A stretch of 64,000 nucleotides of DNA, from positions 10,809 to 74,808 of the forward strand of contig CABTYO010000010.1 of assembly GCA_902489075.1 (NCBI GenBank), given 5' to 3'. Position 1 is the first letter of the stretch. Each line of letters begins with the position of its first letter. Shown one piece after another: positions 18,045 to 26,902 of the stretch. The notes below the pieces were generated by a model. That model did not search any database and was not told where the DNA came from. It saw only the letters and a program-made list of their open reading frames with translations. This DNA is from an uncultured Faecalicatena sp. (GTDB lineage: Bacteria; Bacillota; Clostridia; Lachnospirales; Lachnospiraceae). The position numbers and the translations under genes were made by a program.

Positions 18045-19346
18045 GTGGAACGGTCAGATATCATAAAGGCAGTATTTGATGTAATGGGAGGATCGCTCTA
18101 TTTGGTCCAGACATGGTTTTTTTATCAGACGATCAGCAGCTTTTTGGAGCAGAGGAAGAGTCTTTTCTGCCGGGTGGTTAGTTTTTTGCTCGGCATTCCT
18201 GTGTGTATTATGGTAATCTTTCCCCGGGATATCTTTAATATTACAGCACTTCTTCCGCTGTTTCCAGCGATGCTTATAATTGGATTCAGGCAGAAGCTGT
18301 TGGTCAAAGTCTCCATCGTGCTCCTTTTTTTCCCAATCATCATCTCGCTCAATTTCCTGACCATGGACGTGTGCGGATGGTTCGTGGTCAACTGCTTTGA
18401 CAGAGATGATCTGGTCAATGCGGTGATCTCCAATACATCTATCTGGATTCAGGTCGGCTTCTGGTTCATATTTTTCAGACTCTTCAAGAAGAAATACCGG
18501 GAGGTGACGGCCGAACTGGATACCCAGTCCTGGCTGCTTCTGGATGCGATCTGTCTTGCGTCCCTGACTGCGGTAATCAGCTGTGTATACTATACTCCAG
18601 AGCAGAGCTATAAGATCTGGTTCTGTATGCTGGCCTGCATGATCACGAATCTTTCGGCAGTCCGCCTTGTGTACTATCTGGCGGAGCATGTCCGTGGAAG
18701 GCTGATCGAGAAAAATATGAAGCTGCAGCAGGATTACTATCAGGAGCTGGAAGCGAACCAGCTGGAGATTCGGAAGTTTCGGCACGATATGAATAATCAT
18801 TTCAGCGTAGTATCGGAATTGCTGGAAGAGGGGAAAGAAACGGAAGCGAAAGAATATTTCAGGAGTCTGTCCGGGCAGCTTCGGGCGAGGAGCCGCACTT
18901 TCTGTAAGGACAGTATTGTCAACGCGGTGATCAATTCTAAGTACAACCGCGCGGTGGAGCAGGGGATTGACTGCTTTTTCAATATCGAGATCGACGCCCT
19001 CTGGTTTTTGAATAATCTGGATGTCTGCACGATTTTTTCCAATACACTGGACAATGCCATCGAGGCCTGCATGAAGGTGGCGGAAGAGAAACGCAGGATT
19101 TCCTTAAAGGCCAGATGTACGGAAAACGGATATTTCAGCTATGAGATTACGAATTCCAAGAATCAGGAGATCCGGGTGGAAGAGGGGCGGTACCGGACCT
19201 GGAAGAAGGATGTAAAGTCTCATGGGATCGGGATCGAAAACGTGCAGGATGTGGTGAAACGGTACGGGGGGACGATGAAGATCAGCTATGACGATGAGAC
19301 CTTTAGTGTCGTGATTCTGATCGCGGAGAACCGGAAACTGTGTTGA
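18045..19346 (+). CDS. GHKL sensor histidine kinase, AgrC/NatK-like
   Basis: A 433-residue membrane kinase. Six or so membrane helices fill the first 215 residues; then a short coiled coil leads to the phospho-acceptor His247 in RHDMNNH, the pattern of the HPK10 family. The ATPase domain has NTLDNAIEAC and SHGIGIENV boxes. It starts with GTG at 18045, 6 bp after AGGAGG, right behind the LytTR regulator. The multi-pass sensor without a large outer domain is typical of peptide- or membrane-sensing kinases, in keeping with the ABC transporter across the intergenic region. Confidence 0.92.
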   Translation: MERSDIIKAVFDVMGGSLYLVQTWFFYQTISSFLEQRKSLFCRVVSFLLGIPVCIMVIFPRDIFNITALLPLFPAMLIIGFRQKLLVKVSIVLLFFPIIISLNFLTMDVCGWFVVNCFDRDDLVNAVISNTSIWIQVGFWFIFFRLFKKKYREVTAELDTQSWLLLDAICLASLTAVISCVYYTPEQSYKIWFCMLACMITNLSAVRLVYYLAEHVRGRLIEKNMKLQQDYYQELEANQLEIRKFRHDMNNHFSVVSELLEEGKETEAKEYFRSLSGQLRARSRTFCKDSIVNAVINSKYNRAVEQGIDCFFNIEIDALWFLNNLDVCTIFSNTLDNAIEACMKVAEEKRRISLKARCTENGYFSYEITNSKNQEIRVEEGRYRTWKKDVKSHGIGIENVQDVVKRYGGTMKISYDDETFSVVILIAENRKLC

Positions 19347-19416
19347 GAAAAGGAATGAATCCCAGGATTTCTCATATACTTATGTTACAGAATGTATTGT
19401 GGTCAGGGATGGGTGT

Positions 19417-20046
19417 ATGCAGGAATTAATGATTCAGATTTTGAACCAGTTTGGATATCTGGGAGTATGTTTTCTCATTGCAGTGGAAAATATTTTCCCG
19501 CCGATTCCGTCGGAAGTGATTCTGACTTTCGGGGGATTTATGACGACCTATACCCGGCTGACCGTACCGGGTGTCGTGATATTTTCTACATTAGGCTCTA
19601 TGATAGGGGCGCTTGTGCTGTACTGGGTGGGAACGGTCCTGAATCCGGAACGGCTGGAAACTCTGACGAAGGGGAAGCTTTTTAAGGTGCTGGGATTCGA
19701 GAAGGAAGACGTGGATAAGACGATACGCTGGTTTGATAAGCATGGGAAAAAGGCGATCCTTTTGGGACGGTGTGTTCCGATTATCAGAAGCCTGGTATCA
19801 GTCCCGGCGGGGATGGCGGGAATTGGCATGCCTGTCTTTCTGATTTATACGATGATCGGGAGTACCATCTGGAATATCATCCTTGTCTCACTGGGCGCGA
19901 TCCTGGGGGCCTCCTGGGAAGTGGTGCTTGTGTATATTGCGAAATATTCCGCCTTTATCAAGGCAGTGCTGATTGCGGCGGTTTTGTTTCTGGCGGTCAG
20001 ATTTATGTGGAAGAAAGTCTTCTGCAGGGGGGCGGATGCGAAGTAG
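19417..20046 (+). CDS. DedA-family membrane protein
   Basis: A 209-residue integral membrane protein of the DedA/SNARE-associated (VTT) family, implicated in lipid carrier recycling, membrane homeostasis and resistance to antimicrobial peptides. The family motifs are clear: ENIFPPIPSEVIL near residue 20, a G-x-x-x-G-A-LVLYWVG helix, and the re-entrant LGRCVPIIRSLVSVPAGMAGI with its conserved Arg residues. The ATG at 19417 is taken as start; a GTG at 19399 is in frame, and neither has a strong site. Its terminator overlaps the last codons. Confidence 0.9.
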   Translation: MQELMIQILNQFGYLGVCFLIAVENIFPPIPSEVILTFGGFMTTYTRLTVPGVVIFSTLGSMIGALVLYWVGTVLNPERLETLTKGKLFKVLGFEKEDVDKTIRWFDKHGKKAILLGRCVPIIRSLVSVPAGMAGIGMPVFLIYTMIGSTIWNIILVSLGAILGASWEVVLVYIAKYSAFIKAVLIAAVLFLAVRFMWKKVFCRGADAK

Positions 20047-20064
20047 AACAGCATCCGCCTCTTT
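20031..20064 (+). terminator. Terminator overlapping the DedA stop codon
   Basis: GGCGGATGC (20031-20039) lies in the last codons and pairs with GCATCCGCC (20051-20059), followed by TCTTTTT. Confidence 0.85.
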
Positions 20065-20087
20065 TTGCCGCGGAAGGGAAAAAGTAA

Positions 20088-20157
20088 CGATGGAACCGCA
20101 ATGATGGAGCCGCAATGACGGAACCGCAATGATGGAACCACAATGATGGAGCCGCAA
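20088..20157. repeat. Five tandem copies of a 14-bp repeat
   Basis: Five consecutive 14-bp units with consensus TGATGGARCCGCAA at 20088, 20102, 20116, 20130 and 20144. Single-base differences separate the copies. It lies between the DedA terminator and the 3' end of the convergent kinase gene. Confidence 0.9.
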
Positions 20158-20207
20158 CAGGTACGGGTTTTGGCTTTTTATCTTCACGTACAGGCTGGCA
20201 GGATATT

Positions 20208-21617
20208 TTATGAAAGAAATGCAGGGATTCGGATCACTGCCAGGAAGCCCCCGTTTTTTCCATGGTCGAATTCCAGAGTCCCGTCGTGAGCCTGTGCGAT
20301 CTGGCGGACAATCATCAGGCCAAGGCCGTGGCGCTGTCCGGTGGTGCTGCCGTCGCAGAGCATATAGTGGGGAGTTGTTTTTAATGCCAGCAGCTGTTCG
20401 TCGGAGATTCCGATTCCGTCATCATCGACAGAAATACTGCAGATCTCTTCATGGTAATCAACGGAAATATGGATCATGCAGCCCTGCGGATTATGCACCT
20501 GTGCATTGATCACCAGGTTGGAAAGTGCACGTTTTAAGAGTTCTTTATCTACAAGGGACATACACATACTTAAGGTCTCGTCTATTTCCCAGTCGATTGG
20601 AAACTTATTTTCCACATCCAGATTCATAAAGTCAACGACGGTCTGCCGGATGATAGGAATGATATCGCAAAGCTCTGTGTGGAGCGGCTGCATATTATAT
20701 TCCAGCTTGGAGGCGAGGTTCAGGTCATTGATCAGATTTTTCATACGGATACTCTGCTGCTGGATCACGGCGGCTTTTTCGTGCTGCTCCTGTGTGAGGA
20801 GAGGGGACTCCGCCAATTGTCCTGCATAGCCCATGATCATAGACAGGGGCGTACGGATGTCGTGGGAAACCCCTGCAATCCAGTTGGCCCTTGCCTGCTC
20901 CTGTTTCCGAAGCTTCCCCTCCTGGTTTCTCAGCTTTTCGGAGGTGCGGTTGATGGCCTGGGTGATTTCCGAGAACAGGCCTTTTTCTTTGATGTATACC
21001 TCATTTCCATCCGGCAGCTTCTGGATTCCGTCGATGATCGGCCCTACTGTTTTCAGAAGCCTGGTCGTAACGGACAGGTAAATAAACAGGATCAGGAGAA
21101 TGTTTGCAGCCAAAAACAGCAGAAGTATCTGGGGCGCATTTGCAATGATCTGATAGTCAAAAGTATTATACATATGTTTCCAATACCGGTCTTTTGGAAA
21201 ACCCAGGACAATCAGCCCATCCGGATGGTCACTGGTGGTCGTGGGATAATCCTTTAAATAGGCACGGGAAAGGAAGGATATCATGTTGATGTCATATTTT
21301 AAAGGAATTTCGGTGGGGAGAAAGTCACTGTGCCAGGTGACCTCAAGGCTGTTTTTGTCGATGAGGATGGCCCAGGTATTTCCCGTTTTCAATATCTGTG
21401 CCATGTCCTGCCCATCACTCTGCCCCAGAGAATATTTTCCATCCGCAGATTTCACCAGAGAGGCCGAAATCCTGTCGGCCAGATCCCATCCTCCGACATT
21501 TGCCCGTGAGCGTGTGGTGACCAGACACAGGAGCATAAAATTCAGAAACAGAATGAGAAACAGCGAAATCAGCAGCACGCCGAGAAAACGGCGGATTAAT
21601 TTTGGAATGCTTTTCAC
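20208..21617 (-). CDS. HisKA sensor histidine kinase
   Basis: A 469-residue kinase of the classical VanS/ResE kind. Membrane helices at about 10-34 and 160-185 bracket an outer domain of some 125 residues; a HAMP-like stretch follows; phospho-acceptor His252 lies in GVSHDIRTPLS; the ATPase domain has NLVINAQVHN, DDDGIGI and RHGLGLMIVR. It starts with GTG at 21617, overlapping the stop of the response regulator by 4 bp with AAGGAGGG upstream. The stimulus is unknown; the operon carries no obvious effector gene. Confidence 0.92.
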   Translation of the reverse strand: MKSIPKLIRRFLGVLLISLFLILFLNFMLLCLVTTRSRANVGGWDLADRISASLVKSADGKYSLGQSDGQDMAQILKTGNTWAILIDKNSLEVTWHSDFLPTEIPLKYDINMISFLSRAYLKDYPTTTSDHPDGLIVLGFPKDRYWKHMYNTFDYQIIANAPQILLLFLAANILLILFIYLSVTTRLLKTVGPIIDGIQKLPDGNEVYIKEKGLFSEITQAINRTSEKLRNQEGKLRKQEQARANWIAGVSHDIRTPLSMIMGYAGQLAESPLLTQEQHEKAAVIQQQSIRMKNLINDLNLASKLEYNMQPLHTELCDIIPIIRQTVVDFMNLDVENKFPIDWEIDETLSMCMSLVDKELLKRALSNLVINAQVHNPQGCMIHISVDYHEEICSISVDDDGIGISDEQLLALKTTPHYMLCDGSTTGQRHGLGLMIVRQIAQAHDGTLEFDHGKNGGFLAVIRIPAFLS

Positions 21618-22324
21618 TTGTGTCCCTCCTTTGTAATGAGCTTATAGCCAAGTCCTTTCACTGTAATCAGAGATTCCGGCTGTGATGGGACCCGTTCGAT
21701 TTTTTCGCGGATTCTCCGGATGTGCGCCATCAGGGAGTTCTCATAACCGTAAGGATTGTCGCCCCAAAGCGCTTCACAGAGCATATCGATGGTTACAATG
21801 CGCCCGGCATTGCGGGAGAGGGCGGATAAAAGTTCATATTCTTTTGCGGTGAGTGCCACACGTCCATCTTTAAGGATTACCTCTGCCCGCTCAAAATCGA
21901 TGGAGCAGTGTGCAAGATGCACAAGAGGTGTTTCATCCTTGTAACATCTGCGCAGGATCACATTGATACGCAGGGTCAGCTCCTTTGGCAGGAAGGGTTT
22001 GACCATATAGTCATCCGCCCCGATTCCGAGCCCCTCAAACTTATCCTCATCTTCCCCCCGCGCGGTCAGGAAAAGCACAGGAAAATCCTGCGTCTTACGG
22101 ATCTCTTTCAGCAGGGAAAACCCATCTCCGTCCGGCAGCATCACATCCAGTACCGCCAGTTCAGGCTGCCAGTCCCGGCAGATCTCCAGAGCCTCCTTTA
22201 CAGTCGAAGCTGTCTGAATATTATAGTACCCCGCATCGCTTAAAATCGAGACAAGCATCGTCAGCAGATCCCTCTCATCATCGACCAGCAGGAGCTTCTT
22301 GCCCTTCAGATAGTCATATGTCAT
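21614..22324 (-). CDS. OmpR-family response regulator
   Basis: 236 residues: receiver domain with DDE, phospho-acceptor Asp60 (AVLDVMLPDGDG), switch Thr (FLTARG) and Lys in VKPF; then a winged-helix trans_reg_C domain from about residue 135 with ALTAKEYELL and the recognition helix region (SLMAHIRRIREKIE). It is first in a two-gene operon with the overlapping HisKA kinase. A palindromic hairpin element lies in its upstream region. Confidence 0.94.
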   Translation of the reverse strand: MTYDYLKGKKLLLVDDERDLLTMLVSILSDAGYYNIQTASTVKEALEICRDWQPELAVLDVMLPDGDGFSLLKEIRKTQDFPVLFLTARGEDEDKFEGLGIGADDYMVKPFLPKELTLRINVILRRCYKDETPLVHLAHCSIDFERAEVILKDGRVALTAKEYELLSALSRNAGRIVTIDMLCEALWGDNPYGYENSLMAHIRRIREKIERVPSQPESLITVKGLGYKLITKEGHK

Positions 22325-22361
22325 AGCAAATCCTCCTCTCTTAATTTAAGAAAATTCTGAA

Positions 22362-22404
22362 AATGGAGAGCAAAAGGGTCTGACCCTTTTGCATTTTCTC
22401 CATT
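22362..22404. repeat. Long palindrome with GGGTCTGACCC core
   Basis: GCAAAAGGGTC (22370-22380) pairs with GACCCTTTTGC (22382-22392), extended by AATGGAGA (22362-22369) with TCTCCATT (22397-22404). A closely similar core occurs in opposite orientation at 57792. It lies about 40 bp upstream of the OmpR-type regulator. Confidence 0.8.
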
Positions 22405-22536
22405 ATATCACGTGATTTTAAAGGATTTGGGTTTGTGGCAGAAATGTAAGGTAAATGTAAGGTTATGTGGGAATGAAATAGCGGGACAGACATTCTTTGT
22501 TTTGGTTTGAGTTAAAGAAAGAATTAAGATAAGCAA

Positions 22537-22584
22537 CTTTACTTTTGAATAGAAATAAAGTACAATATCTTTATAAAAGTAAAG
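22537..22584 (+). promoter_or_regulatory. AbiE promoter with flanking inverted-repeat operator
   Basis: A promoter TTTACT (22538-22543), 17 bp, TACAAT (22561-22566) is bracketed by a perfect 10-bp inverted repeat: CTTTACTTTT at 22537-22546 covers the -35 and AAAAGTAAAG at 22575-22584 runs into the ribosome site. A second, nested repeat is ATAAAG (22555-22560) with CTTTAT (22569-22574). AbiEi antitoxins are known to repress their own promoter through inverted repeats. Confidence 0.75.
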
Positions 22585-22595
22585 GAGGGAGAAGT

Positions 22596-23189
22596 ATGAA
22601 TATTCATCCTGATATATATGCGGAAATAAAGAAAAATAATAATATGATTACTACATCTCAAGTGATTGCTTTAGGATTCTCAAAAACACTGCTTACCAAT
22701 TATGTAAAGGCAGGGTTGCTCGAAAGAAGCCGGCATGGAGTATATACCTTGCCGGAGGAAGCTTCTGATGATATGTATACACTGATGCTTCGGTCAGAAT
22801 GGATTGTTTTTTCTCATGATTCAGCACTGTTTTTGGACGGATTGTCTGAACGGACTCCATTTATTCATTCCGTTACTATTCCAAGTAATGCATCATTGCC
22901 GAATTCATTAAAGGGAGAATGCATTTGCTATTATATTAAGCCGGAACTGCATTCACTTGGCATGATTGAGAGAAAGACTACCTTTGGAAATACAGTTCGG
23001 TGTTATAATATAGAACGCACAATCTGTGATCTGCTTCGCAGCAGAAGCCGTCTTGATGAGGAAACAGTAATAAGTGCTGTGAAAAATTATGCAGCCTTTC
23101 AAAATAAAGATTTAAACAGGCTGGCCTCCTATGCAGAGTACTTCAGAGTAAATAGAGAATTAAAGAGGTATATGGAGGTGCTGCTATGA
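22596..23189 (+). CDS. AbiEi-family antitoxin/autorepressor
   Basis: Antitoxin half of a type IV toxin-antitoxin pair that can act as abortive-infection defence. The 197-residue protein has an N-terminal winged helix (ITTSQVIALGFSKTLLTNYVKAGLLER, then HGVYTLP) for DNA binding and a C-terminal domain (SHDSALFLDGL, ERTICDLLRSR) that counteracts the toxin. The ATG at 22596 has AAAGGAGGG upstream; the frame extends further but without a site. It overlaps the toxin gene by 4 bp (ATGA). The promoter carries inverted repeats that suit autoregulation. Local base composition is A+T-rich, marking the start of an accessory island. Confidence 0.88.
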   Translation: MNIHPDIYAEIKKNNNMITTSQVIALGFSKTLLTNYVKAGLLERSRHGVYTLPEEASDDMYTLMLRSEWIVFSHDSALFLDGLSERTPFIHSVTIPSNASLPNSLKGECICYYIKPELHSLGMIERKTTFGNTVRCYNIERTICDLLRSRSRLDEETVISAVKNYAAFQNKDLNRLASYAEYFRVNRELKRYMEVLL

Positions 23190-24022
23190 GTCCAAAAGGG
23201 ATGAGCTTAAAAAGCAAAATCAAAAATTATGCGAAAAGCAACAAGATTGCAGCACAGGTAGTATTACAGAACTATATGTTTGAACGATTTCTTGCAAGAT
23301 TGTCAGTATCTGCATATAGGGATAAATTTGTAGTGAAAGGTGGAATGCTTGTTGCGGCTATTGTAGGATTGGATACGCGGTCTACAATGGATTTGGATAC
23401 TACGTTACGAAATCTTCCATTGACGGAAGAAAAGATAAGAGAAGCTATTAAGGAAATCTGTGGAATCAATCTGCGAGATGATGTTGTTTTCGTTGTAAAA
23501 GTAATTGCTCCTATCCGTAAAGATGATCAATATGGCGGTTATTGTGTAAGGCTAAATGCCATTTTTGATACAATTGTCACACCACTTTCAATAGATATTA
23601 CTACGGGAGATGCTATAACACCATCTCCGGTTCAATATGAATTCAGTGGCATTTTTGATGAAAATATAAGTATTAAAATATGGGGATATAATATTGAAAC
23701 TGTAATGGCTGAGAAGATGGAAACAATTTTGAGCAGAGGTGTTTTCAATACAAGACCACGAGATTTTTATGATGTGTATATACTTGCTACAACACAGCAG
23801 TACGATAGGAAATTATTTTGTAATGCATTTACAGCTACATCGGTTCATAGAGAGAGTTCAGAGAAAATAGCCGATAAAGATTTAATAGTAATGCGAATCA
23901 AAGAGAATCATGATTTACAACAGATGTGGCAAAAATATCAGAAAAGGTTTGCCTATGCAAAAAATATCTCTTATGAAGAGATTATGGATGTGATAGAAGA
24001 ACTATCGAGATATTTAAGATAA
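23186..24022 (+). CDS. AbiEii-family nucleotidyltransferase toxin
   Basis: A 278-residue protein of the AbiEii/DUF1814 nucleotidyltransferase family. Motifs in order: KGGMLVAAIVG (the nucleotide-binding Gly pair, near 52), RSTMDLDTT with the metal-binding Asp-x-Asp (near 70), a Lys in MAEKMETIL (near 182) and RPRDFYDVY (near 197). Family toxins transfer nucleotides to block growth, for example on tRNA acceptor ends, and are countered by AbiEi without direct complex formation. The ATGA overlap with the antitoxin gene ensures coupled translation. A clean terminator follows. Confidence 0.88.
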   Translation: MSPKGMSLKSKIKNYAKSNKIAAQVVLQNYMFERFLARLSVSAYRDKFVVKGGMLVAAIVGLDTRSTMDLDTTLRNLPLTEEKIREAIKEICGINLRDDVVFVVKVIAPIRKDDQYGGYCVRLNAIFDTIVTPLSIDITTGDAITPSPVQYEFSGIFDENISIKIWGYNIETVMAEKMETILSRGVFNTRPRDFYDVYILATTQQYDRKLFCNAFTATSVHRESSEKIADKDLIVMRIKENHDLQQMWQKYQKRFAYAKNISYEEIMDVIEELSRYLR

Positions 24023-24040
24023 TTTATACACAATACAAAA

Positions 24041-24077
24041 AGCAAGTGTGGTCATTTCCGGTCATACTTGCTTTTTT
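24041..24077 (+). terminator. Terminator of the AbiE operon
   Basis: AGCAAGTGTG (24041-24050) pairs with CATACTTGCT (24062-24071) with one wobble, then a run of T. Confidence 0.85.
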
Positions 24078-24109
24078 TCGTATAAACTTATAGAAATTTC
24101 ACAAAATAC

Positions 24110-24140
24110 TTGACTATATACCTACTATACCCCTTAAGAT
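24110..24140 (+). promoter_or_regulatory. MerR-type promoter with 19-bp spacer
   Basis: TTGACT at 24110-24115 and TAAGAT at 24135-24140 are separated by 19 bp instead of the usual 17. MerR-family activators act on just such stretched promoters by twisting the spacer. The gene it drives begins with a MerR domain. The spacer holds two direct half-sites (CTATATACC and CTATACCCC) rather than a clear dyad. Confidence 0.6.
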
Positions 24141-24192
24141 AAGCACATAATCACCACGCAGTACAAAGAAAAATGAGCAAGGGGGTGGCTGT

Positions 24193-26202
24193 TTGAATAC
24201 GAAACAGGTAGAAGAACTGACAGGAATCACCCGGCAGAATATCCGTTACTACGAGCGCCAGGGTCTCTTAGAGCCGGCCAGGGAGACGGGGAATGCCTAC
24301 CGGGATTATTCCGAGGAGGATGTGCGGCGTCTTAAGCTGATCAAGATGCTGAGGATGCTGGATATGCCTCTCAAAGAGATTGAAAGTGTGTTAAATGAAG
24401 AGCTGCCCTTAAAGGAGGCGGCTGCCCGGCAGCAGGAGAACCTTTTAAAGCAGCAGAAGCAGCTGCAGGCGGCGATCGATGTCTGTGCGAGTATCCACAA
24501 GGAGAAGTCAGAGAAGATCGATGTAGATGATTACCTTGAAAAAATGGAAAACATGTCTCAGAACGGTGGCGTATTTGCCCAGATTCTGGATGACTACAAA
24601 CAGGTGGCCTCACAAGAGCGCCAGCGCCAGTTTTCCTTCTATGCAAAAGGGGCAGTCAACACAGCGGGGGCATTCGAGGCTGAGCTTCGAAACTATGCTA
24701 AGGACCATGGGATGAAGTTCGAGATAATAGAAAAGGGCATGTATCCCGAATTTACCATGGATGGTGTCTCCTACACAGCAGCCAGGGTGGTGGAAGAGAC
24801 GAGGACACCGGGCAGTACCGTGGAGGCAGGAGAAAAGGCAGTTACAGAAGCGACAGTTTCAGAAAAGGCAGCGGTCAGAATCGTCTGCAAAAGTGAACCG
24901 AGATCCGATGCCGAGAGGGAGATCCCGGAGGGCAGGCGCAGGTTTTTCAGCAGAATACATACGATCACGGTCAACATAAGGCGCCACCAGGCAAAAAGTA
25001 TCCTGAATGTTCTGGTCAGTCTGCTGATCGTGGTAGTGATGACCGTCTACATGGGAAATCTGAACAGCGCAAGGCAGCAGATCAAAGACCTGTCAGAATC
25101 ACTTCCGATATCAGGGGAGGTGTGGAATGTCTGTGCAGAGCAGAATTCAGGTCTGTTTATTGCACAGTGGGCCCTGGACGCGGTCTATCAGTCCGCTTAT
25201 GTAAAAGAGATCAACGAAGGTGTAGAGCTGATTGGATTTAATGACACGGGAAATGTCCAGGAAACAGAAGATAACATTCAGAGTGAAGCCGCATACATTC
25301 CTGGGAAAAGTTACTGGCTGGAAGGTATGAATACTCCTGGTTGTGTAAAAGGATTCGAGGAAAAGGAGATCACCTGGGCGGATGGATGGAACTGGAAAGA
25401 TTTCCAGGAGGCCAGGAATGTCTGTATTGTAAACCAGGAAGTGGCCAGCGGGCAGAACATGCAAAAAGGTGATGTGCTTTCGCTTTCCATGCAGCGGTAT
25501 TACCAGTCTGCTTCCGGTACGTCTATCTTTATCGAGGAACTAAAGCCCATCCAGATGCAGATCGTAGGGACAGCGGATTTCAGCGAACTGGACCCGGATA
25601 TTCCAAAGCCGGATATGCTTCTGCCACTGGATGATGTGAAACAGATTTTCAAAGAAAATAATAAGGTTTACTTTGCTTCTTCACTGTCTTTTTTAGTAAA
25701 GGACCCGATGAAGCTCAATGAACTGAAAAAGGAGTTAAAAAGCGCGGGATTTCAGTCAGTGGTTTCGGGGGCAGAACACTCTTATGCGGGTGCGGGCCTG
25801 AAAATGGATGATGCAGTTTTTATAGAATCTATGACAAGCCTGGAAAAAAGCAGGGCACTGCTGGAAGGATTCCTTCCGTTTGTCCTCCTGGTGGTCATCA
25901 TGTTAGGCTATATCGTCCCACATCTGCTGCTTTCGGGCAGACGGGAGGAATATGCGATCATGCGTGCACTAGGGACGAGTAAACGGGAAGGCGGCATTTT
26001 GTTTTTTACAGAGCATATTCTGCTGGCGGCTCTAGGCTCGGCAGCGGGGATGATCGGTGGGATGGTATTCCATGTGGCGGACGCAGGAACCGCCCTGATG
26101 ATCTGGGGACTGTTTCTGGTCTGTTATGCACTGGGAGCGGCGGTATCCATGTGGATGTTCGGAAGATTCAGCGTATCAGCTGTGTTATCACACAGAGATT
26201 GA
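24193..26202 (+). CDS. MerR DNA-binding domain fused to FtsX-type ABC permease
   Basis: A 669-residue protein with an unusual architecture. Residues 1-70 are a MerR winged helix (NTKQVEELTGITRQNIRYYE, then YSEEDVRRL); 75-110 is the MerR dimerisation coiled coil; 140-250 is a soluble linker; a membrane helix follows at about 268-290; an extracytoplasmic domain covers about 291-550; three final helices (about 556-655) form an FtsX permease end. It starts with TTG at 24193 behind AAGGGGGTGG. The ATPase gene starts 9 bp after its stop and a second permease follows, so it is both the regulator and half of the transporter. I infer a membrane-tethered regulator that reads transport state directly. 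Confidence 0.85.
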   Translation: MNTKQVEELTGITRQNIRYYERQGLLEPARETGNAYRDYSEEDVRRLKLIKMLRMLDMPLKEIESVLNEELPLKEAAARQQENLLKQQKQLQAAIDVCASIHKEKSEKIDVDDYLEKMENMSQNGGVFAQILDDYKQVASQERQRQFSFYAKGAVNTAGAFEAELRNYAKDHGMKFEIIEKGMYPEFTMDGVSYTAARVVEETRTPGSTVEAGEKAVTEATVSEKAAVRIVCKSEPRSDAEREIPEGRRRFFSRIHTITVNIRRHQAKSILNVLVSLLIVVVMTVYMGNLNSARQQIKDLSESLPISGEVWNVCAEQNSGLFIAQWALDAVYQSAYVKEINEGVELIGFNDTGNVQETEDNIQSEAAYIPGKSYWLEGMNTPGCVKGFEEKEITWADGWNWKDFQEARNVCIVNQEVASGQNMQKGDVLSLSMQRYYQSASGTSIFIEELKPIQMQIVGTADFSELDPDIPKPDMLLPLDDVKQIFKENNKVYFASSLSFLVKDPMKLNELKKELKSAGFQSVVSGAEHSYAGAGLKMDDAVFIESMTSLEKSRALLEGFLPFVLLVVIMLGYIVPHLLLSGRREEYAIMRALGTSKREGGILFFTEHILLAALGSAAGMIGGMVFHVADAGTALMIWGLFLVCYALGAAVSMWMFGRFSVSAVLSHRD

Positions 26203-26211
26203 GAGGGCAGT

Positions 26212-26889
26212 ATGGAAAGAATTATAGTAGAAAATGTAAGTTATTCCTATCAGAATAAATATCAGACGATTGAGGCGGTAAGAGAGGTGTCCTGCACCTT
26301 TGAATCCGGAAAATTATATGTGGTCACGGGAGAATCCGGCAGTGGAAAGAGCACATTTTTATCCCTTCTTGCCGGGCTTGACAGTCCGAAGGAGGGCAGG
26401 ATTCTTGTGGACGGAAAGGACCTTGCAGAAATGGACCGGGATGCGTACAGGCGCAAGCAGGTCTCTGTTGTTTATCAGGCATTCCATCTGTTCCCCCTTC
26501 TGACTGCCCTGGAAAATGTGATGTACCCGCTGGAGCTTCAAGGCGTGCCCCGCAGACAGGCGAAAGAAAAAGCCGCAGATTGTCTGGCGGAGGTGGGCTT
26601 AAGCGAAAAGATCCTGGGACAGTATCCTAAGATGATGAGCGGCGGCGAGCAGCAGAGAGTGGCGATCGCCAGGGCGATGGCAGCAGGAGGAAGAATCCTC
26701 TTGGCCGATGAACCTACCGGAAATCTGGATTCTGAAAATGAGGAGAACATCGTGGGACTTCTTTTAAAATTAGCCCATGAGAAAGATTTTGTGGTGATCG
26801 TAGTATCTCATAATCCTCTGGTCGCAGAAATGGCAGACATCCGCATGACGATGAGGGACGGGAAAATGGTAGCAGTCGAAGAACAGTGA
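26212..26889 (+). CDS. ABC transporter ATP-binding protein, MacB/LolD-like
   Basis: 225 residues with Walker A GESGSGKST near 40, Q-loop VVYQAFHLF, signature MSGGEQQR near 140, Walker B ILLADEPTGNLDS and switch His in VVSHN. It belongs to the branch that energises FtsX-type permeases for export or mechanotransmission. It sits between the MerR-fused permease and a second permease and must serve that heterodimer. Confidence 0.93.
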   Translation: MERIIVENVSYSYQNKYQTIEAVREVSCTFESGKLYVVTGESGSGKSTFLSLLAGLDSPKEGRILVDGKDLAEMDRDAYRRKQVSVVYQAFHLFPLLTALENVMYPLELQGVPRRQAKEKAADCLAEVGLSEKILGQYPKMMSGGEQQRVAIARAMAAGGRILLADEPTGNLDSENEENIVGLLLKLAHEKDFVVIVVSHNPLVAEMADIRMTMRDGKMVAVEEQ

Positions 26890-26902
26890 GGTGGTGTATG
26901 AC

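Noticed and set aside
20088..20157. CRISPR array
   Set aside because: The 14-bp units are directly adjacent without spacers, so it is a simple tandem repeat.
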